A DNA stretch of 64,000 bases from a bacterium (lineage in GTDB: Bacteria; Electryoneota; RPQS01). The DNA is taken from assembly GCA_016703065.1 (NCBI GenBank), contig JADJCU010000001.1:620001-684000 (forward strand). The letters run 5' to 3'. This document shows, one piece after another, positions 7,318 to 16,500 of the stretch. The notes beneath the pieces are model-generated. The model did no database searches. It saw only the letters and a program-made list of their open reading frames with translations, and was not told where the DNA came from. The first letter of the stretch is position 1; each line of letters opens with the position of its first letter. The position numbers were made by a program, and so were the translations under genes.

Positions 7318-10300
7318 TTACTTCAACAGCAGCATCTTGCGCGCTGACACTTGCGTGCCGGCGGTGAGACGATACCAATAGATACCGGTCGGAAGGCTGA
7401 CCGCATTGAAGCGTATTTCGTGGTTTCCGGCAGTCATGGTCTGGTCGAGCAGCAGCGCAACGCTGCGGCCTTGCAGATCGAAGACTTCGAGCTTCACGTC
7501 GCCCGCTTCGGGAATCGTGAAGCTGATGAATGTCTCGGGGTTGAACGGATTCGGATAGTTCTGTCGCAACGTGAATTCGTTCACTACGCTTAGGCCGGCG
7601 CGCGGCATCGTGCTGGTCTCCGCCGCAAACGAGCGGGCGCCATTCATGTCGACGGCGAACAGCGCATAGGTTACCGCGCGATCATTCGGTAAGCCGGAGT
7701 CGCGGTAGCTATAGTCGTTCCGCGAGGCAGTTGTGCCCGCACCATCCAAGCGGGCGATGAGCACACCATCACGCAGAAGTTCAAAGCGCTCGTTGTTCTG
7801 CTCGCTGGCAGTGCTCCATGTGATCTCGACTTCGCCGTCACCCGGCTGCGCACCGAACGACAGCAGTTCAACCGGCAGCGGATGATCCGTCAAGAAGTCG
7901 ACCGTGTCGATCTCGCCGACGGCAACGTCGATCACCGCATTGTTGCCCATGCCGAGGAAGAGACCGTTGTGATAGATTTCCCACGTCGCGTCCGGAAAGG
8001 CCGGGATCGACAGCGTGACATCTTTGGTTCCGCCAGTCAGATAGATCAGACGATAGTGGCCGTTGTCGTCGACAAAGTCCGTCGCTTCAAGCGAAGTCAG
8101 TCCCGCGCCGACGGCGAACTGTCCGCTGGTGGTGCTCTGGACGATGCCTGTGATCACCGCCGCAGGCTCGAAGTCGGTGTACGAATAGGTTGCAGTATTG
8201 CCGACAAACGGGACATTGACTCCAAGAGCAATGTCGATGCTCGGATAAAGGAAGCCATTGATGATCTGGTACGGACCATTGCGCAGATTGCCAAAGATAT
8301 AGCGGCCGTCAAACTTCACCGGAATCGCGGTCGGCACTCCAGCAACCACGGGAGCAAAGCCGGCGCCTTGAGCAACGATACGACCGTCCGAGTCGCGCAG
8401 CGCCGCAAAGCCTAACACGACGCCGTTCTGATCGAAGCGCACTTGCAGTTCGGCAATCAATTCGTTGGCTAAACCGTCGAAATCGGGGTCGGTGGTTGTC
8501 GTGCCAAGGAAGCCGAGATACTCGACCGGTGACGGAGCGCCTTCAAAGGCAGAGTAGCTGTATGGATCGGTTTCGTAACCGGTCGCAAAGGAGCCGAGGC
8601 TTGAATTATCCGCTGCGAGCACTTCGAGGTTCGCCAACACATACGGACCGTTCACGCCTGATGCGGAGATCGCCGTGCCGGGAAAATCCAACGTGATGGT
8701 GTGCATGCCGACGCCAAGCGACACGGACGCTTGGGCAAAGCCCAAAGGGTCGCCCGCCTCGGCGAGCGGAGACGGCATGGTTTCGAGCCAACCGGCGATG
8801 GTATAGTCGCCCGCGCTGTCGGCGCTGACATCAAGCTGGACGCGCAAGATGTCGTAGAGACCGTTTGAGTTCGTGTCCATGCCGAAATCCGAATGTGTGC
8901 CGGTGGGGGCTACCGCGATTTCAAACTCGTTGGCAAGCAGATTGCCTGTTGCGTAGGTTTCACTTGCGATCACGGTGCCTGTCGAATCCTGCACCGAAAT
9001 CAAGATCTCATACGGTCCATTCAGGCTGCTCTGGCGAATTTTCTTGCCCGGGAAGTCAACGATGACGTCTTGCGCACCGGCGGCGAGTGTCGCGGGAACG
9101 CTTTCGGCCGCGATCACCACGGCGCCGTGAACAAGCGACGCAAGCACCGTGTAGTTTCCGGCAGTGCGCACTTGAGTACCAACGGTCGTGCGCAACAGAT
9201 TAAAGAGACCGTCCATATCGGTATCTACTCCAACGGCGTTGGCCGACGACAGACTCAACCCGAGCTCGCCAAACGCAGTGTGGACGTAAGCCGAGGTTGC
9301 CGCGGTTAAGGAGTCTTCCGCTCCGTCCATGCTGATTGCGACGAGTTCAAGATCGTACGGGCCATCCGCGCCGAACTGGTAGATCTGTTCGCCGGAGAAT
9401 TCGAGATGCGCGACGATCGTGCCGGGCGCGCCGGAGTAGCTGTCATGCGAGAACTGCATCGAGAAGTAGCTTGGGCGATTGGACACCATCGAGCCGCCCT
9501 GGGCCAGCGTACCGTAGATCGAATAGTCACCGGCTACAGTGACATCGCACTCGACATCGGCCGTGAGCGCATCGAAGTAGCCGTCGCCGTTAGCATCGAC
9601 GGTGCCGAAGACGACGTTGCCCGTGAACGAAAGCGCGTCGGAATCCAATGACGCGTAGGCATCTGTTAAGCGGCTCGCGATCTCATCGCCGACGGCATTT
9701 TGCGACGGCGGCGGAGTGTACTCGCTGTTGCCCCAACTGTCATAGGAGTCGCCAGCCAGCAGGCGGATCAACGCGCCTTCGGAAGTCGTTAAGAAGCCAC
9801 CGGCGCTGCCGTTGAGATTCCAGCTAATGAATTGCGTTTCCGTACCGTAGGTGCGATTAAAAGTCGCGTCGTAATACGTGCCACCCTTCAGAAGCAAGTT
9901 GTGGTTTCCGAAAAGGTAGCGGTCATATCCACCGCCGGCCGCGGGTTTGGTGTTGCCCGGAAAGGCCGGATCAAGCGACGGAGCGCCGTTCACGGTCACG
10001 AAGCCCTGCGAGTTAGAACCCTGCGGAATGCGGGTGGAGAAGCCGCCTACGCCGAGGATATTCGAGATGTTTTGCAAGACATCGCTGAACACGTGGCAGT
10101 CGGCATAGTCGTATACGTCTTCGACCAGTTGATGCCAATTCGCTTTGGTGACCGGTCCGAAGTAGTACCCATAGCGCCACGTGGTGTTGTATATTCCGCC
10201 GAGCACAGCATTCGCAACGGCGTTCTCTGTGGTCGCTCCCTGCGCCCAAGTGCACCCCTTCTCATACCATTTGCGCTTACCGGGTTCATTAATCGCATCA

Positions 10301-11250
10301 TCATACGTCACCAGCACCCTGCGGGTGATGGTTTCGTTGATGACCTGATCCTGATCGGTGCCGGGAATTGTGATCTCGAAATCGAGCGTCAGTGTGTAGA
10401 CGCCGACGGCATTCGGTGCAGGCAGCGACAGAACGCGCTCCCAACCGTCCGCTTCGGGGATGTTGCCGGACAACGAAACGCCGGAGTAGCTGTAATCGCA
10501 TTCAATGCGAGGCTGATCTCCGGCCGGACAGCTGCTGACAACCGCGCGCAAACTGAACGGACCGTTGCGCGGCACGCAGATCGGGTAGTCGTTGAAAGAT
10601 CTCTTGCCATTCGAGATATTGCAGTCGGCATCGAAGTGACGCTCCCACACAACACCATCCAGTAACTCCAGAATTTCATTGCCGTTCTCAACATCGAGCT
10701 GCGTAATATTGTAGCGGCTGAACGTGATCTGATAGTCGAGCACATTGCCCCACGACCAGGTCGGCGTACACGGATCCTGCGGATCAAAGCCCCAGCCAAG
10801 ATTCACGCGCAGATACGTGACCTGGACCGCGTTCGGCGGAATGGTTGCCTGCGCATAGCCTGTCATTGTGCCCGAGTAGTTGATATTCGTGTAGCCAGTC
10901 AAAGCAAGGTTAATCACCTGTTCGGACGGTTCCCAAACCTGATTGCCGTTAAAATCCACCCAGCCATTCACGTACTCCGGGCTGGTGTCGTATTCCGGGC
11001 ACGGGTTGCCCGCCGTGCAGCCGGTTGGATTGGCGATATACAGGTCCACCTGAAACGAAATCGTGCTTCCTGAAATCTCCCACGTCACATTCGAAATCGC
11101 TTCATAGCTCGTGCTGCCTCCGGTGCTATTGCAATAGCCAGGAGTATTCCTCGAATCACTGCCGGGATTGATCGGCGGTAGCGTACGTTGCGCAAGCGCA
11201 ACACCCACCAACGTCAGCATCGCAAAAACAACAAGTAACTTCTTCATCAT
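7318..11250 (-). CDS. GEVED and transglutaminase-like T9SS surface protein
   Basis: A 1310-residue exported protein. The signal peptide is MMKKLLVVFAMLTLVGVALA. A GEVED-type domain follows (about residues 35-165, with GWVDFNGNQVWEPSEQV). Residues about 330-480 look like a transglutaminase-fold peptidase: ENAVANAVLGG, then YADCHVFSDVLQ (Cys near 386), GNHNLLLKGG (His near 449) and YYDATFNRTYG (Asp near 461), the order of a Cys-His-Asp triad. Four related units of about 95 residues follow, each with a D-x-D-x-N/D-G stretch such as VDANGDGYFD. Next come a carboxypeptidase-regulatory-like segment, an FN3-like segment (PVELLSFGAQPGDGEVEITW) and the T9SS domain (NYPNPFNPETFISF to KMLLLK). An SD-like AGGGTGG precedes the double ATG. 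It is probably a surface-anchored adhesin or peptidase. Confidence 0.85.
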   Translation of the reverse strand: MMKKLLVVFAMLTLVGVALAQRTLPPINPGSDSRNTPGYCNSTGGSTSYEAISNVTWEISGSTISFQVDLYIANPTGCTAGNPCPEYDTSPEYVNGWVDFNGNQVWEPSEQVINLALTGYTNINYSGTMTGYAQATIPPNAVQVTYLRVNLGWGFDPQDPCTPTWSWGNVLDYQITFSRYNITQLDVENGNEILELLDGVVWERHFDADCNISNGKRSFNDYPICVPRNGPFSLRAVVSSCPAGDQPRIECDYSYSGVSLSGNIPEADGWERVLSLPAPNAVGVYTLTLDFEITIPGTDQDQVINETITRRVLVTYDDAINEPGKRKWYEKGCTWAQGATTENAVANAVLGGIYNTTWRYGYYFGPVTKANWHQLVEDVYDYADCHVFSDVLQNISNILGVGGFSTRIPQGSNSQGFVTVNGAPSLDPAFPGNTKPAAGGGYDRYLFGNHNLLLKGGTYYDATFNRTYGTETQFISWNLNGSAGGFLTTSEGALIRLLAGDSYDSWGNSEYTPPPSQNAVGDEIASRLTDAYASLDSDALSFTGNVVFGTVDANGDGYFDALTADVECDVTVAGDYSIYGTLAQGGSMVSNRPSYFSMQFSHDSYSGAPGTIVAHLEFSGEQIYQFGADGPYDLELVAISMDGAEDSLTAATSAYVHTAFGELGLSLSSANAVGVDTDMDGLFNLLRTTVGTQVRTAGNYTVLASLVHGAVVIAAESVPATLAAGAQDVIVDFPGKKIRQSSLNGPYEILISVQDSTGTVIASETYATGNLLANEFEIAVAPTGTHSDFGMDTNSNGLYDILRVQLDVSADSAGDYTIAGWLETMPSPLAEAGDPLGFAQASVSLGVGMHTITLDFPGTAISASGVNGPYVLANLEVLAADNSSLGSFATGYETDPYSYSAFEGAPSPVEYLGFLGTTTTDPDFDGLANELIAELQVRFDQNGVVLGFAALRDSDGRIVAQGAGFAPVVAGVPTAIPVKFDGRYIFGNLRNGPYQIINGFLYPSIDIALGVNVPFVGNTATYSYTDFEPAAVITGIVQSTTSGQFAVGAGLTSLEATDFVDDNGHYRLIYLTGGTKDVTLSIPAFPDATWEIYHNGLFLGMGNNAVIDVAVGEIDTVDFLTDHPLPVELLSFGAQPGDGEVEITWSTASEQNNERFELLRDGVLIARLDGAGTTASRNDYSYRDSGLPNDRAVTYALFAVDMNGARSFAAETSTMPRAGLSVVNEFTLRQNYPNPFNPETFISFTIPEAGDVKLEVFDLQGRSVALLLDQTMTAGNHEIRFNAVSLPTGIYWYRLTAGTQVSARKMLLLK

Positions 11251-11731
11251 TATCCACCCTTTAGTTACATTATGGGAAGTCCAACTACTATAGCATAGTA
11301 CAGCACAACCTGCGGTGAGTCAAGTGAGTTTGGTCACATATCTCGGAACAATGTTTTGCTCTCTGATGTCGTGGAATAGGCTTAATAGGTTTGATTCGAT
11401 TGTCTCCTATTCCGTTTATGTGTGCAAAATATTTCCGGCGTATCGTTCGACATTCTGCGTTGCAGGGCGGTCTTGAAAGTGGGTGGTGGTGAGCGCGACT
11501 TGTTCCTTTGAGGCGAATCTGCGTCGAGCCAGTCCCCGCAAAGGACCGACGGGAGAGAGGAATGCGTGAGTGCGGGTTGTGGGGCGGTTAAGTTCTTTGA
11601 CAAACTCACAGTTGCTTTGTGTTTCTGCCTTAAAATGCGTATTTTGTAGTTGGGTACATAGAACCTCCTCTTGTAGGTTCAATTAGAATAAAAACAAAGC
11701 GATAACTACTCGCGTTTAGCGGAGAACTCCC
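11251..11731. other. Long divergent intergenic region
   Basis: This 481-bp stretch lies between the divergent T9SS gene and the aminotransferase gene and holds no credible reading frame. The first 100 bp and the last 130 bp are AT-rich and probably contain the two promoters. A TTGACA-like sequence occurs near 11596, and a small inverted repeat AACCT...AGGTT lies around 11660-11680. The GC-rich middle (about 11450-11590) may be a leader or an unrecognised RNA. I recognise no riboswitch or tRNA. Confidence 0.4.
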
Positions 11732-12823
11732 ATGCACGACCGTCTGTTTATTCCGGGTCCCGTTGAAGTCCGTCCCGAACTGTTAAAAGCCGTGGCCAGC
11801 CCTCAGGTCGGCCACCGTACACAAGCCTATATGGACGTCCACTCGGCGACGATTCCACTTGTAAAGAAAATTCTCTATACCGACCAGGAAGTGCTGCTGT
11901 TCACGTCGTCGGCTACAGGCGTGATGGAAGGCCTGATTCGCAACCTGTGTCAGAAAAAGGTGCTGAATACTGTGAACGGCGCGTTTTCGAAGCGCTGGTT
12001 CCAGATTGCCGGATACAACGGGATTCCGGCCGACAAGCTCGAAGTGCCGATGGGGCTGGCCGTGAAACCTGAAGATGTCGACAAGGCGCTTGCGACCGGA
12101 CAGTATGACGTGTTCTGCGCGGTGTTTAACGAGACGTCTACCGGCGTGCGCGCGCCGCTTGAGCAGTATGCCGAAGTCCTGAAGAAATACCCCGACGTGA
12201 TGTTCTGTGTGGATGCAGTGTCGGCGATGGCGGGCGACAAGATCGAAACCGATAAGCTCGGACTTGACGTGTGTCTGGCGGGAACGCAGAAGTGCTGGGG
12301 CCTGCCGACGGGATTGTGTGTCGCGATGATGATTTCGAACAAGGCGATGGCAAAGGCCGCAACGGCGAAGGCGCCGGGATACTACGTGAATTTTGTCGAC
12401 GCGAAGAAGTACAACGACAAGCATCAGACGCCGCACACGCCCGCGATTCCGCTGATCTTCGGTCTTCATGCGCAGGCGAATCATATCGTCAACGAAGAAG
12501 GGCTCGACAATCGCTGGAACCGGCATCTCGAAATGCAAAAGCTCACGCACGCGTGGGCCAAGAAGGCGGGCTTTGAGCTCTTCCCGGAGAAGGGTTACGA
12601 ATCCGTGACGCTCTCGTGCATCAAGAAGCCGGAAGGATTTGATTTTAAGACTCTGAACGGTCAGCTTTCCAAGCGGCATCACTGCATCATCTCGAACGGC
12701 TATGGCGATATCAAGGAGCAGACGTTCCGCATCGCCCATATGGCCGATACGACGATTGACGAGATGAAGACGCTGTTCGGCTGGATTGACGCGATTCTCG
12801 CCGAAGCGAAAGTCCCGGCGTAA
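11732..12823 (+). CDS. Class V PLP aminotransferase (serine-pyruvate/alanine-glyoxylate type)
   Basis: A 363-residue cytoplasmic enzyme of the aspartate-aminotransferase fold, class V. It starts MHDRLFIPGPVEVRPELLKA, the typical beginning of the family. Family landmarks are FTSSATGVMEGLIRN (cofactor phosphate loop, about residues 55-70), NETSTGVRAPLEQY (about 133-146), FCVDAVSAMAGD (Asp that contacts the pyridine N), and the PLP lysine in LAGTQKCWGLP (about residue 189). In many bacteria this type is paired with 3-phosphoglycerate dehydrogenase and serves as the phosphoserine or serine-forming aminotransferase; a serA homologue lies 8 kb away. Alanine-glyoxylate or serine-pyruvate transamination is the alternative. 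The ATG follows AGCGGAGAACTCCC. Confidence 0.88.
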   Translation: MHDRLFIPGPVEVRPELLKAVASPQVGHRTQAYMDVHSATIPLVKKILYTDQEVLLFTSSATGVMEGLIRNLCQKKVLNTVNGAFSKRWFQIAGYNGIPADKLEVPMGLAVKPEDVDKALATGQYDVFCAVFNETSTGVRAPLEQYAEVLKKYPDVMFCVDAVSAMAGDKIETDKLGLDVCLAGTQKCWGLPTGLCVAMMISNKAMAKAATAKAPGYYVNFVDAKKYNDKHQTPHTPAIPLIFGLHAQANHIVNEEGLDNRWNRHLEMQKLTHAWAKKAGFELFPEKGYESVTLSCIKKPEGFDFKTLNGQLSKRHHCIISNGYGDIKEQTFRIAHMADTTIDEMKTLFGWIDAILAEAKVPA

Positions 12824-12847
12824 GAATAATGAACAAGCGATGGGGGA

Positions 12848-12880
12848 TGAGGGATGAAAGAGGCCTTCATCCCCTATTCT
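12848..12880 (+). terminator. Candidate terminator after the aminotransferase
   Basis: A hairpin with 8-bp stem GGGATGAA/TTCATCCC and 7-base loop, 28 bp after the stop codon, followed by CTATTCTTG. The weak U-tract makes it moderately convincing. Confidence 0.5.
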
Positions 12881-12915
12881 TGTAGACAGGTCGGCGACCT
12901 AACCGGGGAGGTTTT

Positions 12916-13452
12916 ATGCAGGGCTGGAAGTTTGTGCTACTGTTTATCGCGGCGATGATTCTCATGCTGCTCCTGCTCTGTCAGGATACGGACAACCCGC
13001 CGGCGCCTGCTCCGATACCGGCTCCCGCGCGGAACGGTCTGCTGCCGGGCGAGGTCAACGATCCTAATTGGCCCAAACCGATTATTGTGTCCGTGAAGGA
13101 TGAAACTTGCTCGGACACCGACAAGTGTCCTCCGGTCAGTGAAGATTGCGCGCATAAGACGTTCACAGTTCAGAAGGACACACTCTACTACATGACTCTC
13201 AGCTATTTCAACGGCGATACGTTGAATCCAAGCTGCCGGGTGTGCGGCACAGTGTATGACGACAGAACGATCGTGATGAACAATGTGACGGCCTGTCCGA
13301 CGAGCGAACCGTGGGTATCGTTTGCCCGACTGGTTCCGGGGAAAACATATACTGTCGAGGCGTGTCTGCAATCGTGCCCGAATCATCCCGGGTGTAAATG
13401 CGGCGAGTCTGTGCACGCTGACGCGGCGATTTCGATGCGCCGACAGTTTTAG
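12916..13452 (+). CDS. Membrane-anchored Cys-rich exported protein (family copy D)
   Basis: A 178-residue protein with an N-terminal hydrophobic helix MQGWKFVLLFIAAMILMLLL followed by Cys, then a Pro-rich linker (PPAPAPIPAPA) and a Cys-rich domain. The domain shares a Cys pattern with two genes near 41.2 and 47.2 kb: a SCRVCGTVYD box (about residues 96-105) and a terminal YTVEACLQSCPN with a following CKCGESVHADAAI. The Leu-rich helix followed directly by Cys might be a lipoprotein signal or an uncleaved anchor. I recognise no known family; paired cysteines suggest disulfides in the envelope. A T9SS gene starts 61 bp downstream, the same neighbour relation as the other family copies. RBS GGGGAGG precedes the ATG. 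Confidence 0.7.
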   Translation: MQGWKFVLLFIAAMILMLLLLCQDTDNPPAPAPIPAPARNGLLPGEVNDPNWPKPIIVSVKDETCSDTDKCPPVSEDCAHKTFTVQKDTLYYMTLSYFNGDTLNPSCRVCGTVYDDRTIVMNNVTACPTSEPWVSFARLVPGKTYTVEACLQSCPNHPGCKCGESVHADAAISMRRQF

Positions 13453-13513
13453 CGAACAGTTTCCAGCTTTCTCCTATGCCGTGGGTCCCGCAATCACGTG
13501 AAGGGAGACGATC

Positions 13514-14974
13514 ATGTTTGCGCTTGTTCTGCTTGTTATGGTGAGCTGCGCAATCGCGCAGCCGGTTTGGGGACCGCATGTGGTCACCAACACGGATGAC
13601 GAGATCAAGGAGTTTGAAGTCTGCGTGAGAGGCGACACGGTTGATGTATTAAGCCTGCGGCGCAATTCGTCCAATTATTACGGTTTTGACCTGAACTCGA
13701 CGGAACCGCTCAGCGGTTACAATCTTCAGGTTCCGGGTGATTACCCGGTCAGGCAGCTGCTTGACATGACTGCCGTGTCATCGGCGCGTTGGGTCTGCCT
13801 GCTGCATCGCAATACGCGGGAAGACGGCAGTTCTTACGGTTCGTTCAACTTTGCGACGGACCTGCTCTATGGCAGTGGTTCCGAGTCCGGAATGATCAAT
13901 GTCGAGACAAGCAGCTACATTGATGTGCCTAATTACCACGAAGGCAGTTGGACACAAGGGCACGCGCTTCGCGTCAACAACGCGCGAATCGGAGTTGCCT
14001 ATCTTTCAGCGGATATCGGACCGTTCGATATCTGGTATTCGACGGTTTATCGCGAGTACGGACTTGATATCGAATTGACTTTCGACGGGACGCTTTGGAT
14101 AGGCGGTGGATACAACGAACCACTAAACCGCGCGATTGGAGTGCCGTTACGTTCCGATAGCCTGTTGGTTTGCTCGGATTTCGGATTTGGAGGAGACCAA
14201 AATCTATACATTGGTCCTACTTCCGGTACAGGTGAACAGGCAAACTACAGAACGCTTAGTTGCGGCGATTCACGAATCCTGCGATCCCTCTTTGTCACCG
14301 CGGCGAACCGTATTATCGCGGCGTACAACGACAATTCGCTGCACGTGATCACCCCGGGCGTAGAGGGCGCAGCAACGTGCGAACCTTACGCAGAGACACC
14401 GGAAGAGTGGTCTCCGTTCTGGGCCTTCCACCCCAATTTCGGCTTCGCGGCAATTCAAGTTCATCCCGGCAGTCTGTTGCTGGCGCGGATCGATACGGCG
14501 GGGAATGAAGTCCAACCTGTTGGTCCGCTTTACATGACCGGCGGACCGCCGTTTATCGTCGACGCGGACATTACGATTACGGATGACGGCAAGGTCGTGG
14601 CCGTGTGGAGTGAATACACGGAGTGGGGCGAGGGCCCACGCGTGCTGAAGATTGCGTGGACGAATTGGACTACCTATCTTGGCGCGCCGCACGACGCGAT
14701 CGCGCCGCTGCCGACGGACCTGTCGCTCGCCGCGTATCCGAATCCGTTTAACAGCTCTGTGACGCTGCGGTACGATGTGCCGCGGGCGGGGAATGTCGAG
14801 CTCGCGGTGTATGATTTGCAAGGCCGGTTGGTGGAGACGCTGCGCGATGAGTTGGCAGAGGCAGGAAGCTGTGAACTGCGCTGGTCACCGCAAGATGCCG
14901 CAAGCGGCGTGTATCTGGCGAGATTAGGAACGCCCGTCGGACTGCGTACAACAAAACTGCTCTATATTCGTTAG
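13514..14974 (+). CDS. T9SS cargo protein, beta-propeller-like
   Basis: A 486-residue exported protein starting MFALVLLVMVSCAIAQPVWG (signal peptide to about residue 16), with GAAGGGAG as ribosome site. The body consists of short beta-rich units with repeated phrases on a sialidase/beta-propeller-like scale (about residues 17-395), and no catalytic motif is recognised. The last 85 residues are a T9SS sorting domain: LAAYPNPFNSSVTLRYDVP, VYDLQGRLVETL, ASGVYLARL and terminal KLLYIR. The next gene at 15055 is a paralogue, and the two share an almost identical 213-bp stretch encoding the sorting domain. It lies behind a Cys-rich exported protein. Confidence 0.8.
   Translation: MFALVLLVMVSCAIAQPVWGPHVVTNTDDEIKEFEVCVRGDTVDVLSLRRNSSNYYGFDLNSTEPLSGYNLQVPGDYPVRQLLDMTAVSSARWVCLLHRNTREDGSSYGSFNFATDLLYGSGSESGMINVETSSYIDVPNYHEGSWTQGHALRVNNARIGVAYLSADIGPFDIWYSTVYREYGLDIELTFDGTLWIGGGYNEPLNRAIGVPLRSDSLLVCSDFGFGGDQNLYIGPTSGTGEQANYRTLSCGDSRILRSLFVTAANRIIAAYNDNSLHVITPGVEGAATCEPYAETPEEWSPFWAFHPNFGFAAIQVHPGSLLLARIDTAGNEVQPVGPLYMTGGPPFIVDADITITDDGKVVAVWSEYTEWGEGPRVLKIAWTNWTTYLGAPHDAIAPLPTDLSLAAYPNPFNSSVTLRYDVPRAGNVELAVYDLQGRLVETLRDELAEAGSCELRWSPQDAASGVYLARLGTPVGLRTTKLLYIR
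14701..14913 (+). repeat. Near-identical T9SS-domain repeat, copy 1
   Basis: 213 bp coding for PLPTDLSLAAYPNPFNSS and the rest of the sorting domain. It matches 16212-16424 at a constant offset of 1511 bp with only scattered differences, while the bodies of the two proteins differ. This suggests gene conversion or recent domain copying. Confidence 0.85.
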
Positions 14975-14998
14975 TTCCTCCTTGCGACCGGAGTCAAG

Positions 14999-15025
14999 CG
15001 GAAGTATCTTTGAGATGCTTCCGTT
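14999..15025 (+). terminator. Hairpin between T9SS paralogues
   Basis: An inverted repeat CGGAAGTATCT / AGATGCTTCCG (11 pairs including one G-T) with a 3-base loop, 24 bp after the stop and followed by TTCATCTT. It is a likely terminator or mRNA-stabilising hairpin before the gene at 15055. Confidence 0.55.
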
Positions 15026-15054
15026 CATCTTCGAACAGATTCTTGGAGGGAATC

Positions 15055-16485
15055 ATGAAGCGCATCGTGTTTGTTTTGTTGCTCGCGGCAATGGGCCACG
15101 CGCAGGAAGTGCGTGGTCCGTTTGACCTTAATCTGACCGGAGAGTATCCAGAGAGCATTGTTGTGGCGCGATGTAACACCGAGTTCGTTGAGTTCGTCGC
15201 GGTTGTTGCATCCGACCAAGTTTTCATCTACCGCTACTTCTTTGCCGAAGATTCTCTCTTCTGCGATTCTATTGACATAGTCGATGTTCCCGAAGGATGG
15301 TACGGCGAGACTTACGGACCGATCCGCTGGGGCAATAATTGGTCCTTGATCTCAGATCAGAGTCAGGCTGACAATCAGATCGACTTTCGATGGAATCGAA
15401 CTGTTCTGATCACCAGCGAGAGCGGGGAAATCATCGCTTCAACGCTGGACTCCGGCAGAACTCATCCGTTTTGGGTCGATTCACTGTGGTCCAACTCATT
15501 CTCGTTTGAGTTGTTTCCGCGAACTGGTGGCGGATTTGTGTTGAAACGATCTCATTCGTTCGCCGAACTTGATTCAAGCGGAGAGTATGCTGTGCGCTCC
15601 GAACGACTGATGTCATCCTTCCACGGAAACGGCGTGTACCCGGTAGAATGGACCGCTGAATGTCACAATGTATCATATCCTCATGGTCTTTCCCTGCCCT
15701 CAGATAGCGTTCTTCTATTCTCGCTCAGCGGGTCGGACTATGACTATGATGTATTCGGTTGCTATGCCAGCCCCTCTGACTCCGTATACGCGGTAACCTA
15801 GGCGAGTTGCGTGGCCTATCCGTACGCGTACTGTGCGACACCGGACGGCAGAATTCTCTTTCTGACCGGTTATTCTCCAATCTTCCAATTGCGCGAGTTT
15901 CGTGCCGACGGCACATGCGACGTAATCGGCGAAGCATATACAACTGCGCAGCGCGCAACTGCACATCCGGAGTACGGATTCGCCCTGCTGACAACCGATG
16001 GCCAAGGGATCAAATTGGCGCAGATTGATTTGGACGGGCAATTACTTCGCTCATCGACAACCGTGTACGAGAGTGAGTCTTACCCCTCTCTGCTTGACTA
16101 CACCATCGCAGACAACGGCGACATCTACGTTCTTTGGCGCGATGACTACAGCCAGCTCAAGCTTCTGATCATTCCGTGGGATGCCGTGCTTAGCGCACCG
16201 CGCGACGCAATCACGCCGCTGCCGACGGACCTGTCGCTCGCCGCGTATCCGAATCCGTTTAACAGCTCTGTGACGCTGCGGTACGATGTGCCGCGGGCGG
16301 GGAATGTCGATCTTGCGGTGTATGACTTACAAGGCCGATTGGTGGAGACGCTGCGCGACGAGTCGGCGCAGGCAGGAAGCCATGAACTGCGCTGGTCACC
16401 GCAAGATGCCGCAAGCGGCGTGTACGTTGTTCATTTCACAACTTCTGCGGGTCGCGCCACGCAAAAGCTACTTTACCTTAAGTAA
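15055..16485 (+). pseudogene. T9SS cargo protein with in-frame TAG
   Basis: One frame of 477 codons is interrupted by a TAG at 15799-15801 (context VYAVT-stop-ASCVAYPYAY), with no frame change. It has a signal peptide (MKRIVFVLLLAAMGHA), a beta-rich body like the gene at 13514, and a complete T9SS domain ending KLLYLK. RBS TTGGAGGG lies 6 bp before the ATG. The coding signal is equally good before and after the stop, so either the TAG is a sequence error or a very recent nonsense mutation. As written, translation gives a 248-residue product without the sorting domain, which would be secreted but not anchored. Confidence 0.75.
16212..16424 (+). repeat. Near-identical T9SS-domain repeat, copy 2
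   Basis: The partner of 14701-14913 in direct orientation, encoding the sorting domain of the next T9SS gene. Recombination between the two copies would delete 1.5 kb and fuse the two genes in frame. Confidence 0.85.
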
Positions 16486-16500
16486 CCGGGGCCTCACTCT

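Noticed and set aside
9832..10665. A 277-codon plus-strand frame
   Set aside because: It lies wholly within the GEVED/transglutaminase-like gene on the other strand and encodes no recognisable domain.
11251..11731. A riboswitch or tRNA in the long intergenic region
   Set aside because: I looked for T-arm sequences and known riboswitch cores and saw none; only weak hairpins and promoter-like boxes.
11783..12739. A 318-codon open frame on the minus strand
   Set aside because: It is antisense to the class V aminotransferase and its composition (His/Arg-rich) is typical of a shadow frame in GC-rich DNA.
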